A DNA stretch of 64,000 nucleotides, taken from assembly GCA_002134785.1 (NCBI GenBank), contig MBQZ01000040.1, positions 124,001 to 188,000 of the forward strand, read 5' to 3'. The notes beneath the pieces are model-generated. The model was not told the origin of the DNA and did not search any database. It worked only from the letters and a program-made list of their open reading frames with translations. A program made the translations under genes and the position numbers. Shown piece after piece: positions 26,752 to 38,649 of this stretch (position 1 is the first letter of the stretch; each line of letters starts with the position of its first letter). Source of the stretch: Crenothrix sp. D3. Its GTDB lineage: Bacteria; Pseudomonadota; Gammaproteobacteria; Methylococcales; Methylomonadaceae.

Positions 26752-28137
26752 CTACATAGCCAATCTAGCCGTAGCAATCGCCGCTTTCACTGTCTCAGGG
26801 GCAGTACCGCCGATGTGTTTACGCGCTGCCACTGAACCTTCCAGCGTTAAATAGTCAAACACATCCTCTGTTATCAACACAGAAAAACCTTGTAATTCCT
26901 CTAACGATAATTCGGATAAATCGCGATTAGTGTCTACACCTAAACGTACTGCTAAACCAACGGCTTCATGGGCATCACGGAACGCCATACCTTTACGCAC
27001 TAAATAATCAGCCAAATCGGTGGCTGTCGCAAAGCCGCGTTTTGCTGAGTTATACATATTGTCTTTTTTAGCGCGGAGGTGCGGAATCATATCGGCATAA
27101 GCGCGTAAACAATTAATCAGCGTATCGGCAGTATCAAACAACGGCTCTTTATCTTCTTGATTGTCTTTGTTATAGGCTAAAGGTTGCGATTTCATCAGCA
27201 TTAACAAGCTCATTAAATTGCCTGTCACGCGTCCAGATTTACCGCGTACTAATTCAGGCACATCGGGATTTTTCTTTTGCGGCATGATGGATGAACCTGT
27301 GCAGAATGCGTCAGGCATATCAATAAAATCAAACTGCGCGCTAGACCACAAAATCAATTCTTCTGAAAAACGCGATAAATGAATCATGATTAAACTGCCA
27401 ACAGCGGTAAATTCAATCGCAAAATCACGGTCACTGACAGAATCCAGAGAATTCGCCGATGGACGGCTAAAACCCAATAACTCAGCAGTTTTATAACGGT
27501 CAATTGGATAACTTGTTCCCGCTAACGCCGCCGCGCCTAAGGGCAGGACATTAACGCGCTTCAAACAATCCTGTAAACGTTCTGCATCACGGCTAAGCAT
27601 TTCAAACCACGCCATTAAATGATGCCCGAAGGTAATGGGTTGCGCGACTTGTAAATGGGTAAAACCTGGCATGATGGTGTCAAAGTGCTGTTCAGCCAAG
27701 TTTAAAATCGCGTGTTGCAAGCGAGTCAGTTGCGCGGTAATGACTTGAATTTCATGACGCATATACAAGCGTATATCCGTCGCCACTTGGTCATTACGCG
27801 ACCGCCCTGTGTGCAGTTTTTTCCCCGCAATGCCAATCAAATCTGTCAAACGCGCTTCGATGTTCATGTGTACATCTTCTTGTTTAATCGACCAGACAAA
27901 TTCACCTTTGGCAATTTCTTCGCTGATTTGCGTTAAACCGCGAATAATATCGTCACGCTCTTGTTCAGTGAGTATGCCGCAATACGCCAACATGGTGGCA
28001 TGAGCGATAGAGCCTTGAATATCTTGCGCTGCCATGCGTTGGTCAAAATCCACCGACGCGGTAAAGACTTCAACAAACGCATCGGTCGCTTCCGCAAAAC
28101 GTGCGCTGGATAGTTTTTCAGTATTAATGTTAGTCAT
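26752..28137 (-). CDS. argH: Argininosuccinate lyase
   Basis: A 461-residue cytosolic enzyme that splits argininosuccinate into arginine and fumarate, the last step of arginine synthesis. The superfamily signature [15 protein letters not shown] is intact, as are [19 protein letters not shown] and the [18 protein letters not shown] region that forms the tetramer active site. Length is normal. It stands alone on the minus strand downstream of tRNA-Leu; a hairpin terminator at 28272-28306 separates them. Confidence 0.95.
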   Translation of the reverse strand: MTNINTEKLSSARFAEATDAFVEVFTASVDFDQRMAAQDIQGSIAHATMLAYCGILTEQERDDIIRGLTQISEEIAKGEFVWSIKQEDVHMNIEARLTDLIGIAGKKLHTGRSRNDQVATDIRLYMRHEIQVITAQLTRLQHAILNLAEQHFDTIMPGFTHLQVAQPITFGHHLMAWFEMLSRDAERLQDCLKRVNVLPLGAAALAGTSYPIDRYKTAELLGFSRPSANSLDSVSDRDFAIEFTAVGSLIMIHLSRFSEELILWSSAQFDFIDMPDAFCTGSSIMPQKKNPDVPELVRGKSGRVTGNLMSLLMLMKSQPLAYNKDNQEDKEPLFDTADTLINCLRAYADMIPHLRAKKDNMYNSAKRGFATATDLADYLVRKGMAFRDAHEAVGLAVRLGVDTNRDLSELSLEELQGFSVLITEDVFDYLTLEGSVAARKHIGGTAPETVKAAIATARLAM

Positions 28138-28271
28138 GATGTGTATGGGTAGATTGGAAATCGCGAAATTATACCGCTAAATGCTGAGAGTGGAGTTTTT
28201 GAAAAGCTATGTTAAAGATATATCAATGGTTACTCGAAATCTAAAATATCTTACGCGATTTACCGAACAAT

Positions 28272-28306
28272 AAAAAACCCGCTAAGCCTTGCAACTTGCG
28301 GGTTTA
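28272..28306 (-). terminator. Rho-independent terminator after tRNA-Leu
   Basis: On the minus strand AAACCCGC ... GCGGGTTT forms a stem followed by a T-run (TTTTTTATTG). It lies 36 bases past the 3' end of the tRNA and reads in the same direction. Confidence 0.8.
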
Positions 28307-28341
28307 TATATGTTGTTGCATCACGCTGTTTCTTCTAATTA

Positions 28342-28427
28342 TGGTACCGAGAAGAGGACTTGAACCTCCACGAGCTTACGCCCACTAGCACCTGAAGCTA
28401 GCGTGTCTACCATTCCACCACCTCGGC
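28342..28427 (-). tRNA. tRNA-Leu (anticodon CAG)
   Basis: An 86-base tRNA on the minus strand. The acceptor stem GCCGAGG pairs with the 3' UCUCGGU (with G-U pairs), followed by discriminator A and an encoded CCA. The anticodon arm is CUAGC-UUCAGGU-GCUAG, giving CAG, which reads CUG leucine codons. A long variable arm (GGGCGUAAGCUC) and a T-arm with GGUUCAAGUCC confirm a class II leucine tRNA. Confidence 0.95.
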
Positions 28428-28460
28428 AAGAGTTGCTGTTGATAGCAAAGTGAGCGGCGA

Positions 28461-28489
28461 ACTATACGCATTCGGATTATTTTTGTCAA
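28461..28489 (-). promoter_or_regulatory. Sigma-70 promoter of tRNA-Leu
   Basis: On the minus strand TTGACA, 17 bases, then TATAGT. The discriminator that follows (TCGCCGCTC) is GC-rich, as in stringently controlled stable-RNA promoters. The tRNA 5' end lies about 34 bases past the -10. Confidence 0.85.
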
Positions 28490-28603
28490 TCAAGCAAAAA
28501 AGAAATAACCAGTAGACTATAAAACAATGTTTTGCCTGATACCGTAAGCCTGTATCATAGAGGCTTAAGCTTAATCCTGTCCTTACTTTTATAGTGAATA
28601 TAA

Positions 28604-30865
28604 ATGCCCCCAAAGTCTAAAAAAACCGTTGAATTCAGCTCAACAAAAGACCCATTCGCTCAGCGCGAAGCTGAAAAATATGAAAATCCTATTCCTAGCC
28701 GTGAGTTAATACTCCAGCTTATCGAACAAGCGGGCAAACCGCTGGCTCGCACGGATATTGCCAGTAGTTTTCATCTGGAATCCGAAGATGATTTAGAAGC
28801 CCTGCGCCGCCGATTGCGGGCAATGGAACGCGACGGACAAGTGTTATTCAATCGCGCTCAACAATATTGTCTAGTCGATAACAAGAATTTAATTGTCGGG
28901 CGAGTCATCGGTCATGCTGATGGCTTCGGTTTTGTGCGTCCTGATGACGGTTCGGATGATTTATTTTTATCGCCACGCGAAATGAACCCGTTATTACACA
29001 ATGACCGTGCGCTAGTGCGTATCGCAGGTGTGGATAAAAAAGGTCGTCGCGAAGGTGCGGTGGTGGAAATCTTAGAGCGTAACACCCACGAAATTGTTGG
29101 GCGACTCTATAAAGAAGACGGTTTTACCTACGTTATTCCTGATAATAAAAATATCGCCCAAACGGTTTTAATCCCCAAAGGTGGTACAGGTAAAGCCAAA
29201 CAAGGGCAAATCGTTGTTGCCCAAATCACCGAACAGCCCACCAAGCTGCATCAACCCATCGGACGTATTGTCGAAGTCCTAGGCGATCATCTCGCCCCTG
29301 GTATGGAAATCGATATGGCGATTCGCTCTTATGAATTGCCCAATACTTGGTCGGCTGAACTGCTGGAAGAAATCAAACCGCTCACTCCCGAAGTTCCCGA
29401 AGCGGCGAAAGAAAACCGTGTCGATATACGCGACTTACCCTTAGTCACCATAGACGGCGAAGATGCCCGCGATTTTGATGACGCGGTGTATTGCAAAAAA
29501 ACCCCCAAAGGCTGGAAACTCTTAGTTGCCATTGCCGATGTTTCGCATTATGTCAAAGTCGGCACAGAACTCGACAAAGAAGCCCATAAACGCAGTACCT
29601 CCGTGTATTTTCCTGAGCAAGTCATTCCGATGTTGCCAGAGATTTTGTCCAACGGCTTATGCTCACTCAATCCCAACGTAGACCGTTTATGTATGGTCTG
29701 TGAATTGCTGATTGATGGTGAAGGCAACGTGTTACGCTCCAAATTTTTTGAAGCTGTCATGCGCTCTCATGCCCGCTTGACCTATACCGAAGTTGCGCAG
29801 ATGTTGGTTGAAGGCGATAAAACGCTGGCGAAAAAATACGCCCCGTTAATGCCGCATTTAAAAGAAATGTACGCCCTGTATCAAGTCATGCGCACCGCGC
29901 GTGAACAACGCGGCGCGATGGATTTTGACACCCTAGAAACCCGTATCGTCTTCGGTGAAAACCGCAAAATTGAAAAAATAATCCCAGTAGTGCGTAACGA
30001 TGCCCACAAACTGATTGAAGAATTCATGATTACCGCAAACGGAGCGGCAGCGCGGTTTTTAAACAGTAAAAAAATGCCCAAACTGTTACGCATCCACGAA
30101 GGCCCTAGCGCGGATAAACTGCTCAATCTAAAAACTTTTCTCGGCGAAATGGGCTTAAAACTCGGTGGTGGCGCGATTCCCACGCCGTTAGATTATATGC
30201 ACCTAGTCGAATCCATCAAAGACCGCCCAGATGCACATTTAATACAAACCGTATTATTGCGCTCCATGTCACAAGCCGTGTACAGCCCTGAACTCAAAGG
30301 GCATTTTGGTTTAGCCCTAGAAGCCTACGCACATTTCACCTCACCCATACGCCGCTATCCTGATTTGCTAGTACACCGCGCCATCCGCCACATACTGCAA
30401 GGCAAAAAAGCCGAAAGCTTTGTTTACGGCGTGCCAGACATGGTAGTACTCGGTGAACATTGCTCCGCCAACGAACGCCGCGCCGATGATGCCACCCGCG
30501 ATGTCACCAGTTGGCTAAAATGCGAATATATGCTGGATAAAATCGGCGAAGACTTCACAGGCATCATTTCCGCCGTCACAGGCTTCGGCTTTTTTGTCGA
30601 ACTGGCAGAAATCTATGTCGAAGGCTTAGTACACATCAGCAACCTAGGACAAGATTATTTCCACTTTGACCCCACCAGCCACCAATTAAAAGGCGAACGC
30701 AGCAACGTCAACTTCCGTCTAGGCGACAGCGTTAAAGTCAAAGTCGTGCGCGTGGATTTGGACGAAAAGAAAATTGATTTTGAGTTGGTGAAAAAAGAAG
30801 CTTCGAGTAAAAAAGTCGGCGGTGCGCCAGTTAAGAAAAAACGGCGCAAAAAACCAGCGAAGTAG
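28604..30865 (+). CDS. rnr: Ribonuclease R
   Basis: A 753-residue processive 3'-5' exoribonuclease for structured RNA, rRNA quality control and trans-translation. An N-terminal winged-helix domain (about 25-85) is followed by two cold-shock domains, the RNB catalytic domain with DGEDARDFDDAVY (the metal-binding Asp cluster), an S1 domain (GIISAVTGFGFFVEL) and a basic tail ending in KKKRRKKPAK. Length is within the normal range. In E. coli the partner is rlmB; here the next gene is an AIPR defence-type gene, so the locus has been rearranged. Confidence 0.95.
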   Translation: MPPKSKKTVEFSSTKDPFAQREAEKYENPIPSRELILQLIEQAGKPLARTDIASSFHLESEDDLEALRRRLRAMERDGQVLFNRAQQYCLVDNKNLIVGRVIGHADGFGFVRPDDGSDDLFLSPREMNPLLHNDRALVRIAGVDKKGRREGAVVEILERNTHEIVGRLYKEDGFTYVIPDNKNIAQTVLIPKGGTGKAKQGQIVVAQITEQPTKLHQPIGRIVEVLGDHLAPGMEIDMAIRSYELPNTWSAELLEEIKPLTPEVPEAAKENRVDIRDLPLVTIDGEDARDFDDAVYCKKTPKGWKLLVAIADVSHYVKVGTELDKEAHKRSTSVYFPEQVIPMLPEILSNGLCSLNPNVDRLCMVCELLIDGEGNVLRSKFFEAVMRSHARLTYTEVAQMLVEGDKTLAKKYAPLMPHLKEMYALYQVMRTAREQRGAMDFDTLETRIVFGENRKIEKIIPVVRNDAHKLIEEFMITANGAAARFLNSKKMPKLLRIHEGPSADKLLNLKTFLGEMGLKLGGGAIPTPLDYMHLVESIKDRPDAHLIQTVLLRSMSQAVYSPELKGHFGLALEAYAHFTSPIRRYPDLLVHRAIRHILQGKKAESFVYGVPDMVVLGEHCSANERRADDATRDVTSWLKCEYMLDKIGEDFTGIISAVTGFGFFVELAEIYVEGLVHISNLGQDYFHFDPTSHQLKGERSNVNFRLGDSVKVKVVRVDLDEKKIDFELVKKEASSKKVGGAPVKKKRRKKPAK

Positions 30866-30905
30866 TATTACTCATAGCAGAAATATTTGAAGGACAAATA
30901 CATAA

Positions 30906-32645
30906 ATGAATAATAAAGAACTTTTTATTAATGGATTTTTAGATAGATTATCTAAGCAGTATGATCAATCGAAAGACGAGGCTTTTGAAATATTTTCTAT
31001 TGCCGCATTTTTAGATAAGACTTTTCAAGATGTCGCTGATAACGTACAGGTCGTTGGTAGTCAAGACGGTGGTATTGATGGTGTTTGGCTACAAGACCAA
31101 AGCGATTATTATGTAATACATGTTTTTCAATGTAAAAATTCACCTAAACTTTCTGCTAATGAAGTCGATAAATTTAGAAATGACTTTAAAGATATATTTA
31201 TTGATGGTAATAAAATAGGAAAACAAAATACCAAGGATTTAAATAAATGGGTTGATGAGTACAAACAAATTTCTGACAAAGGCATTATTATTGAGACTAA
31301 ATTATATTTTGTTTTTAATGGTCTTAAACAAGATGAAAAATACACGGCTAACAAAGATATTTTTGACACTTATCATAATCCAGACAACAATTTTTATATC
31401 GTAGATAGCAATGATCTATACGATAAAATCGCTAATCTAGCTAGACAAAAAAGAAACTCTGTTAAGTTCACTTTTCATCCAGAACAATCCAATATTTCTG
31501 CATTAGATAGTCAAGGCTTGTATACCTATGCCATACAAGATATAAGAGCAGCAAATTTCAGAATAAGAGCCACTGAACTTTGTCTATTAATGGATGAAGA
31601 AAAAAAAATTAACGGTAGCATTGAATCCCTTTTTGAAGAAAATATTCGCTCCTATTTAGGAATCAAAGTAAGAGCCAATAAACGTATGAATGATACCCTT
31701 AATAAAAGGGAAGATGCTGTTTATTTTCCTTTTTTAAATAACGGAATAACTATTATCTGTGAAGAGTTAAAGCTTCCTAAACAACCACAAAATGACATTT
31801 ATATATTACCTGTCAGCAATCCACAAATTGTAAATGGTTTGCAAACAAGCTGGGTTTTATATAATTTTTACCAGAAAAGTCCTAACTTATTAAAAGATAT
31901 ATTTGTAAATATAAGAGTTTATGAAACAAGAGATAAGGAATTGATTGAAAAAATAACTGATGCCACTAATACACAAACTCCCATTAATTATCGTGACAAA
32001 ATAAGCACGAAAGATTTTAATGTTTTAACAAAAGAAGTTTTTAGTAATGCGGGTATTAGATATGTTACTAAACGAGGTGAGATATTTACGCGCGATATAA
32101 AAAATTTCTCTGAGGATGTTAATAGCGAAACAGTAATAAAATTCTGGTATGCCACTTTTTATGAAGAACCACACACTGCAAAAAACAGTATTGCCAGTGT
32201 ATTGCAAAAAATATTCGATGCCTCTACCTTTGAGCAGCATCCTTTAGAAAAATTATTTGATGGTAATAAAGATTCTGCTATTTATAAACAACTATTAACG
32301 GCTTATCGTATTTATAAGTATGTTCAATATAACAAAAAAACTTATTTGCAAGATAATGAATTTTTAGTGTATGCCGATGAATTAATGTGTTATGGCATCT
32401 ATAAATACATAGGATGTCAATTGAATAAATATACGGATATGGAACTTCTAAATACAGCTTATCTTGATACCTTAAAAACCATTAATACTATCATTGAAAA
32501 TGACAAAACAGCTCATAAAGAAGTGGGTAAAACATTTTCCTTTAATGCTTATTTTAAAAAGCCTAAATCTAAAGTTGATTTTAATTCACTGAAAGGAATT
32601 ATTGAAAGTGATACTCTTTTTGAAGATATTAAAAATATTCGTTAA
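30906..32645 (+). CDS. AIPR-family (abortive infection phage resistance) protein
   Basis: A 579-residue protein. The middle and C-terminal part has the AIPR hallmarks: FPFLNNGITIICEEL, then NPQIVNGLQTSWVLYNFY, VNIRVYETRD and ATNTQTPINYRD. The first 90 residues carry SQDGGIDGVW...VIHVFQCKN, which looks like a PD-(D/E)xK nuclease core (D...QxK). AIPR proteins are linked to abortive phage defence, by established family knowledge only. The gene is visibly AT-rich and Lys/Asn/Ile-rich compared with rnr and ygiD on either side, a sign of transfer. An AAGGA site precedes the ATG. Confidence 0.85.
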   Translation: MNNKELFINGFLDRLSKQYDQSKDEAFEIFSIAAFLDKTFQDVADNVQVVGSQDGGIDGVWLQDQSDYYVIHVFQCKNSPKLSANEVDKFRNDFKDIFIDGNKIGKQNTKDLNKWVDEYKQISDKGIIIETKLYFVFNGLKQDEKYTANKDIFDTYHNPDNNFYIVDSNDLYDKIANLARQKRNSVKFTFHPEQSNISALDSQGLYTYAIQDIRAANFRIRATELCLLMDEEKKINGSIESLFEENIRSYLGIKVRANKRMNDTLNKREDAVYFPFLNNGITIICEELKLPKQPQNDIYILPVSNPQIVNGLQTSWVLYNFYQKSPNLLKDIFVNIRVYETRDKELIEKITDATNTQTPINYRDKISTKDFNVLTKEVFSNAGIRYVTKRGEIFTRDIKNFSEDVNSETVIKFWYATFYEEPHTAKNSIASVLQKIFDASTFEQHPLEKLFDGNKDSAIYKQLLTAYRIYKYVQYNKKTYLQDNEFLVYADELMCYGIYKYIGCQLNKYTDMELLNTAYLDTLKTINTIIENDKTAHKEVGKTFSFNAYFKKPKSKVDFNSLKGIIESDTLFEDIKNIR

Positions 32646-32762
32646 CCCTTAAGTCGGAATAGCTTGCGTATTCCGCCGTCTATTTATCGTCATCATGCCA
32701 CGCAATACGGCAAGCCCATTAAACTCTACGCGCTTCATACTCAGGACACTTTATGGCGTTAA
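32646..32762 (+). pseudogene. C-terminal remnant of a displaced gene upstream of the dioxygenase
   Basis: The frame reads through PPSIYRHHATQYGKPIKLYA to ALHTQDTLWR and ends at a TAA inside the start of the next gene (overlap with ATGGCGTTAA). Such an overlap is typical of operon neighbours, and the residues do not look random. The 5' part of this gene is gone. It begins after a short GTCGGAATAGC repeat and the AT-rich AIPR gene. I do not recognise the protein. Confidence 0.4.
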
Positions 32763-33562
32763 ATGACACCCTCAATAACCGCACGCTAACTGACAAAATG
32801 CCTGTTTTGTTTGTTGGGCATGGTAATCCGATGAATGCGATTACCGATAATCGCTATAGTCAAAGCTGGAAAACCATCGGTGAACAATTACCTGTTCCTA
32901 ACGCTATTTTATGTATATCGGCGCATTGGCTAACAAAGGGAACGTTTGTGACGATGGCGGAACATCCAAAAACGCTACATGATTTTGGTGGTTTTCCAAA
33001 GGAATTGTTTGCGGTTCAATACCCCGCTACAGGCGCACCAGAATATGCACGCAGGCTTATATCCGCCATTAAATCAATAACGGTGCAGGAAGATTTTGCT
33101 TGGGGTCTGGATCATGGCGCGTGGTCTATCTTAAAAAATATGTATCCCAACGCCAATATACCCGTTTTTCAGATGAGTATTGATGCGACTAAACCACCGT
33201 TATACCACTTCAATTTAGCCAAAGAGTTATCAGAACTCAGAAAACAAGGCGTATTAATTTTAGCCAGCGGAAATATCGTTCATAACTTAGGCATTCTTAG
33301 CTGGGATGGAAAAATTAAGGCATTCGACTGGGCGTTAGAATTTGATGCTTTTGTTAAAAATAATATTATCGATAATAATCCGCTAGCGTTAATTGACTAT
33401 CAAAAATTAGGCAAACTGGCAGCCCTCGCCCATCCAAGCAATGAACATTATTTGCCATTGCTGTATGCACTGGGCTTAAGAGAGAACACCGATAGCGTAC
33501 AGTTTTTTAATGAAGAGATGGATTTGGGTTCGTTGAGTATGCGTAGTGTGGTGTTTAGTTAA
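32753..33562 (+). CDS. Class III extradiol dioxygenase, 4,5-DOPA dioxygenase (YgiD) family
   Basis: A 269-residue LigB-fold enzyme with a divalent-metal site. The motifs are PVLFVGHGNPMNAI (first His), LCISAHWLTKG (second His), FAWGLDHGAWSIL (third His) and ASGNIVHNLG. The length fits the YgiD/DODA-like family, which opens catechol rings of DOPA or related compounds. The natural substrate in bacteria is usually unclear. The start overlaps the tail of a decayed upstream gene. Confidence 0.88.
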   Translation: MALNDTLNNRTLTDKMPVLFVGHGNPMNAITDNRYSQSWKTIGEQLPVPNAILCISAHWLTKGTFVTMAEHPKTLHDFGGFPKELFAVQYPATGAPEYARRLISAIKSITVQEDFAWGLDHGAWSILKNMYPNANIPVFQMSIDATKPPLYHFNLAKELSELRKQGVLILASGNIVHNLGILSWDGKIKAFDWALEFDAFVKNNIIDNNPLALIDYQKLGKLAALAHPSNEHYLPLLYALGLRENTDSVQFFNEEMDLGSLSMRSVVFS

Positions 33563-33698
33563 GGATTTTTCCGTTCGCTCTGAGTTTGTCGAAGGGTGAA
33601 TGGAAAAATCCGAAGTCCCAAGTTAAGCCATTCATGCTTCGACTGTTCGACAAGCTCACAGCTCAGCACGAACGGCTTAACTTGATGGCAGTGACTCA
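33563..33698. repeat. CCGTTCG...CGAACGG palindromic repeat, composite copy
   Basis: CCGTTCGCTCTGAGTTTGTCGAAGGG...TTCGACTGTTCGACAAGCTC...GCACGAACGG matches the copies at 16616, 43901 and 61210. It is followed by CTTAACTTGATGGCAGTGAC, also present at 42073. Non-coding. Confidence 0.75.
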
Positions 33699-33781
33699 AC
33701 GAGTAACGAAGCAATTCGCTTAATATATAATCATGATTACAATGAGAGACGCGATAGCTTATACGCAACTAAGGAGTGCAA

Positions 33782-34324
33782 ATGACAAATAAAAATAATG
33801 ATATTAATTTTGAAATAGCTGACGACTGCCCCGAAGAAATCGCAGAACAGTTCAAAAATTATGTTGACGCATTTGATGAAGCTGAATGGAGACAACCTTT
33901 TGAATTTTTGCTGGACTCAGGTATTTCTCTACCGCCTGCAAGTGAGCTGTCAGAGACTGAACTCAGTGCCAAATTATGGGAAGTCATTAACGCGCTTTCA
34001 TTACTGGCTATCTATTTGGAGAATACAGATCATTTGAGTGAACGTGAACTATACACCCTGCTTTATGAGGATGTTTTGCGAGAAGAGACGGTTTTTCAAT
34101 CAGGCGAAATGATGAACATGAACTGTCACATTGATTTGGTGAGTAGCGGTAGCCAAGCGGATACCGACCTCTACCTGAAATATTATGCTGACGATGATGA
34201 CCGTGCATTTTGGCTTAAACAGTTTCCTGATGATGTCTTACCAAGCCACGAACCGCTCCCATTTGATCGTGATCAGCATTTACCAAAGCCAAATCGTAAG
34301 GTAGATAGCATCTCTCTAAATTAA
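33782..34324 (+). CDS. Conserved-looking hypothetical protein, acidic
   Basis: A 180-residue acidic cytoplasmic protein started by ATG at 33782, with an ideal AAGGAG site five bases upstream (a GTG at 33776 overlaps that site and is unlikely). It carries a segment LPPASELSETELSAKLWEVI followed by LAIYLENTDHLSERELYTLL, which I have the impression of seeing in proteins of diverse bacteria without a function. No signal, membrane segment or catalytic motif is evident. It stands alone between a repeat and convergent holA. Confidence 0.65.
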   Translation: MTNKNNDINFEIADDCPEEIAEQFKNYVDAFDEAEWRQPFEFLLDSGISLPPASELSETELSAKLWEVINALSLLAIYLENTDHLSERELYTLLYEDVLREETVFQSGEMMNMNCHIDLVSSGSQADTDLYLKYYADDDDRAFWLKQFPDDVLPSHEPLPFDRDQHLPKPNRKVDSISLN

Positions 34325-34441
34325 TCTAGCAGAAAATTATCCTGTATGGAGCTTGTAGAATTTGACAGAAAGGTACTGCTTACGTTGGATTGAGCAAGTA
34401 GACCAGATAGAGTACGACTGGTTTTGTAATCACAAATTTAA

Positions 34442-35467
34442 TTAAGCGTTAGCTCTGACAATCTGTAATGACGCAAATTGCAAACAAACGGCTAACAGCG
34501 TTTCCCACGCGTCGCCTGCTTGTTGCCCTTTGATTTGGCGGTCGGCTTTCGCACTTAATACCAATATATTATTTAACTGCGTTAGGTTTAATCGCGCGAG
34601 AGCTTTATCAACCAACGGTTTACGTTTATCCCAGATTTGATTATTTCTAAACACGGTGTCTTTGCTTTGACCACCTGCCAATGCTAATTTAATTTTGATT
34701 AAACTTCTGGCTTCCCGTGTTAATGCCCACAACACCACAGGTGTGGCAATGCCTTCAGCGCGTAATGCGGATAATACTTTTATGATTCGATTGGCATTAG
34801 CGGACAGTACATAGTCCATTAACTTAAATACGTCATAACGGGAGCTGTCGGCTACCGCGTCAGAAATTTGCGCGTTAGTTAATTTTCCCGCGCCGTATAG
34901 CACATATAATTTAGTGATTTCTTGATCTGCGGCGAGTAAATTACCTTCCACGCGTGAAGCCAATAATTTAATGCCGTCGGGTTCTGCGTGTAAACCGCGT
35001 TGTTGCAATCGTTGTTGTAACCATTGCAATAATTCTTGCCCTTCTAATGCCCAGACTTGAATAACCACACCGACTTTATCAAGACTTTCTACCCAACGAC
35101 TTTTTAGCGTCGCGCTGGCAAGTTTACCACTGCTAATCAATAACAGTGTATCTTGGGGGAGGCGTTCACAATACGCAGTGAGTGCTTTCGCGCCTTCTGT
35201 GCCGACCGTGCCTGACGGTATGCGTAATTCAATGATTTTTTTATCCGAGAAAATAGACATGGAATCAGCCGACAACACCAACTGATTCCATGAAAAACTT
35301 GTGTCTACGGAAAAAATTTCACGCGCGTTATAACCTGCAAGCCGTGCAGTTTTGCGAATAGCATCCGCTAATTCACCCAGTTGTAACGGTTCATCACCAC
35401 TGAGGAAATAGACGGGAGCTAAGCCTTTTTGTAGCGCGGCACTGAGTTGTTCTGCTTTAAGGCGCAT
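34442..35467 (-). CDS. holA: DNA polymerase III subunit delta
   Basis: A 341-residue clamp-loader subunit that opens the beta sliding clamp. The N-terminal PVYFLSGDEPLQLGELADAI and the following AAA+-like fold match HolA, and the C-terminal helical collar domain is present. The ATG shares one base with the lptE stop (TAATG). The order leuS-lptE-holA is the conserved gammaproteobacterial operon. Confidence 0.93.
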   Translation of the reverse strand: MRLKAEQLSAALQKGLAPVYFLSGDEPLQLGELADAIRKTARLAGYNAREIFSVDTSFSWNQLVLSADSMSIFSDKKIIELRIPSGTVGTEGAKALTAYCERLPQDTLLLISSGKLASATLKSRWVESLDKVGVVIQVWALEGQELLQWLQQRLQQRGLHAEPDGIKLLASRVEGNLLAADQEITKLYVLYGAGKLTNAQISDAVADSSRYDVFKLMDYVLSANANRIIKVLSALRAEGIATPVVLWALTREARSLIKIKLALAGGQSKDTVFRNNQIWDKRKPLVDKALARLNLTQLNNILVLSAKADRQIKGQQAGDAWETLLAVCLQFASLQIVRANA

Positions 35468-35967
35468 TATTTAACTTTTAAAGCAGCGCGGACTTGATTA
35501 ATCATCGTGCGCACGGCTTGTTGATACATTTCATTACGAATCACAATTTCTTCGTTATCTTTACCTAAAATCAATTGCTGATCGTTAAAATAATCACGCC
35601 TAATGGTAATGGGTTGTGATTTTACTAACTGGACGTTATTCACGTCAGTGATTTCATAGTTTAAACGGTATTCCAAGTTATATTGATTAGCGCGTCCTGA
35701 CGCACCCAATGAGGCAGCATTTTTCAGGCTATCTTCATTGGATATAGTAATAATCGTACCCGCAGCAGCGCGGGAACTGACTACCTGTACACTTGATGAT
35801 GCTAATGCTTTTTTAAATTGCTCGGCTAAGGGTGCAGACGCACCTTCGATGTAAATGGATTTCATCTCTGAAGGTAAATCTAACGCACCGCGTAGATGAT
35901 AACCACAGGCAGATAATAACAAAGCAATCATCAGCACACAGCTTGATGGCAGTATTTTTAATAACAC
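35467..35967 (-). CDS. lptE: LPS-assembly lipoprotein LptE
   Basis: A lipoprotein of about 166 residues that plugs the LptD barrel at the outer membrane. I chose the GTG at 35967 because a GGAG site lies seven bases upstream and because it places a signal peptide with the lipobox LLLSACGYHLRG at the N-terminus. A longer reading would overlap leuS by more than 110 bases. The mature part has the YRLNYEITD strand and an RRDYFNDQQLILGKD region typical of LptE. The leuS stop lies 13 bases upstream. Confidence 0.92.
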   Translation of the reverse strand: MLLKILPSSCVLMIALLLSACGYHLRGALDLPSEMKSIYIEGASAPLAEQFKKALASSSVQVVSSRAAAGTIITISNEDSLKNAASLGASGRANQYNLEYRLNYEITDVNNVQLVKSQPITIRRDYFNDQQLILGKDNEEIVIRNEMYQQAVRTMINQVRAALKVK

Positions 35968-35980
35968 GCGCGACTCCGAA

Positions 35981-38503
<2,523 letters not shown>

Positions 38504-38649
38504 CTAGTAACGCGGTATCGAACAGCCAATAGTTGTTGTATTTCCACCGATAACACTCGATTTAGTAATATGCCTTTCGTGTTGACCTAATATAATCTTA
38601 ACAATCACGCTATAGTAAGCGAATTTTCGCCGCTAACACCCTATAAATC

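Noticed and set aside
28407-28613. Minus-strand 68-codon frame upstream of rnr
   Set aside because: It overlaps the tRNA-Leu gene and its promoter and has no gene-like features.
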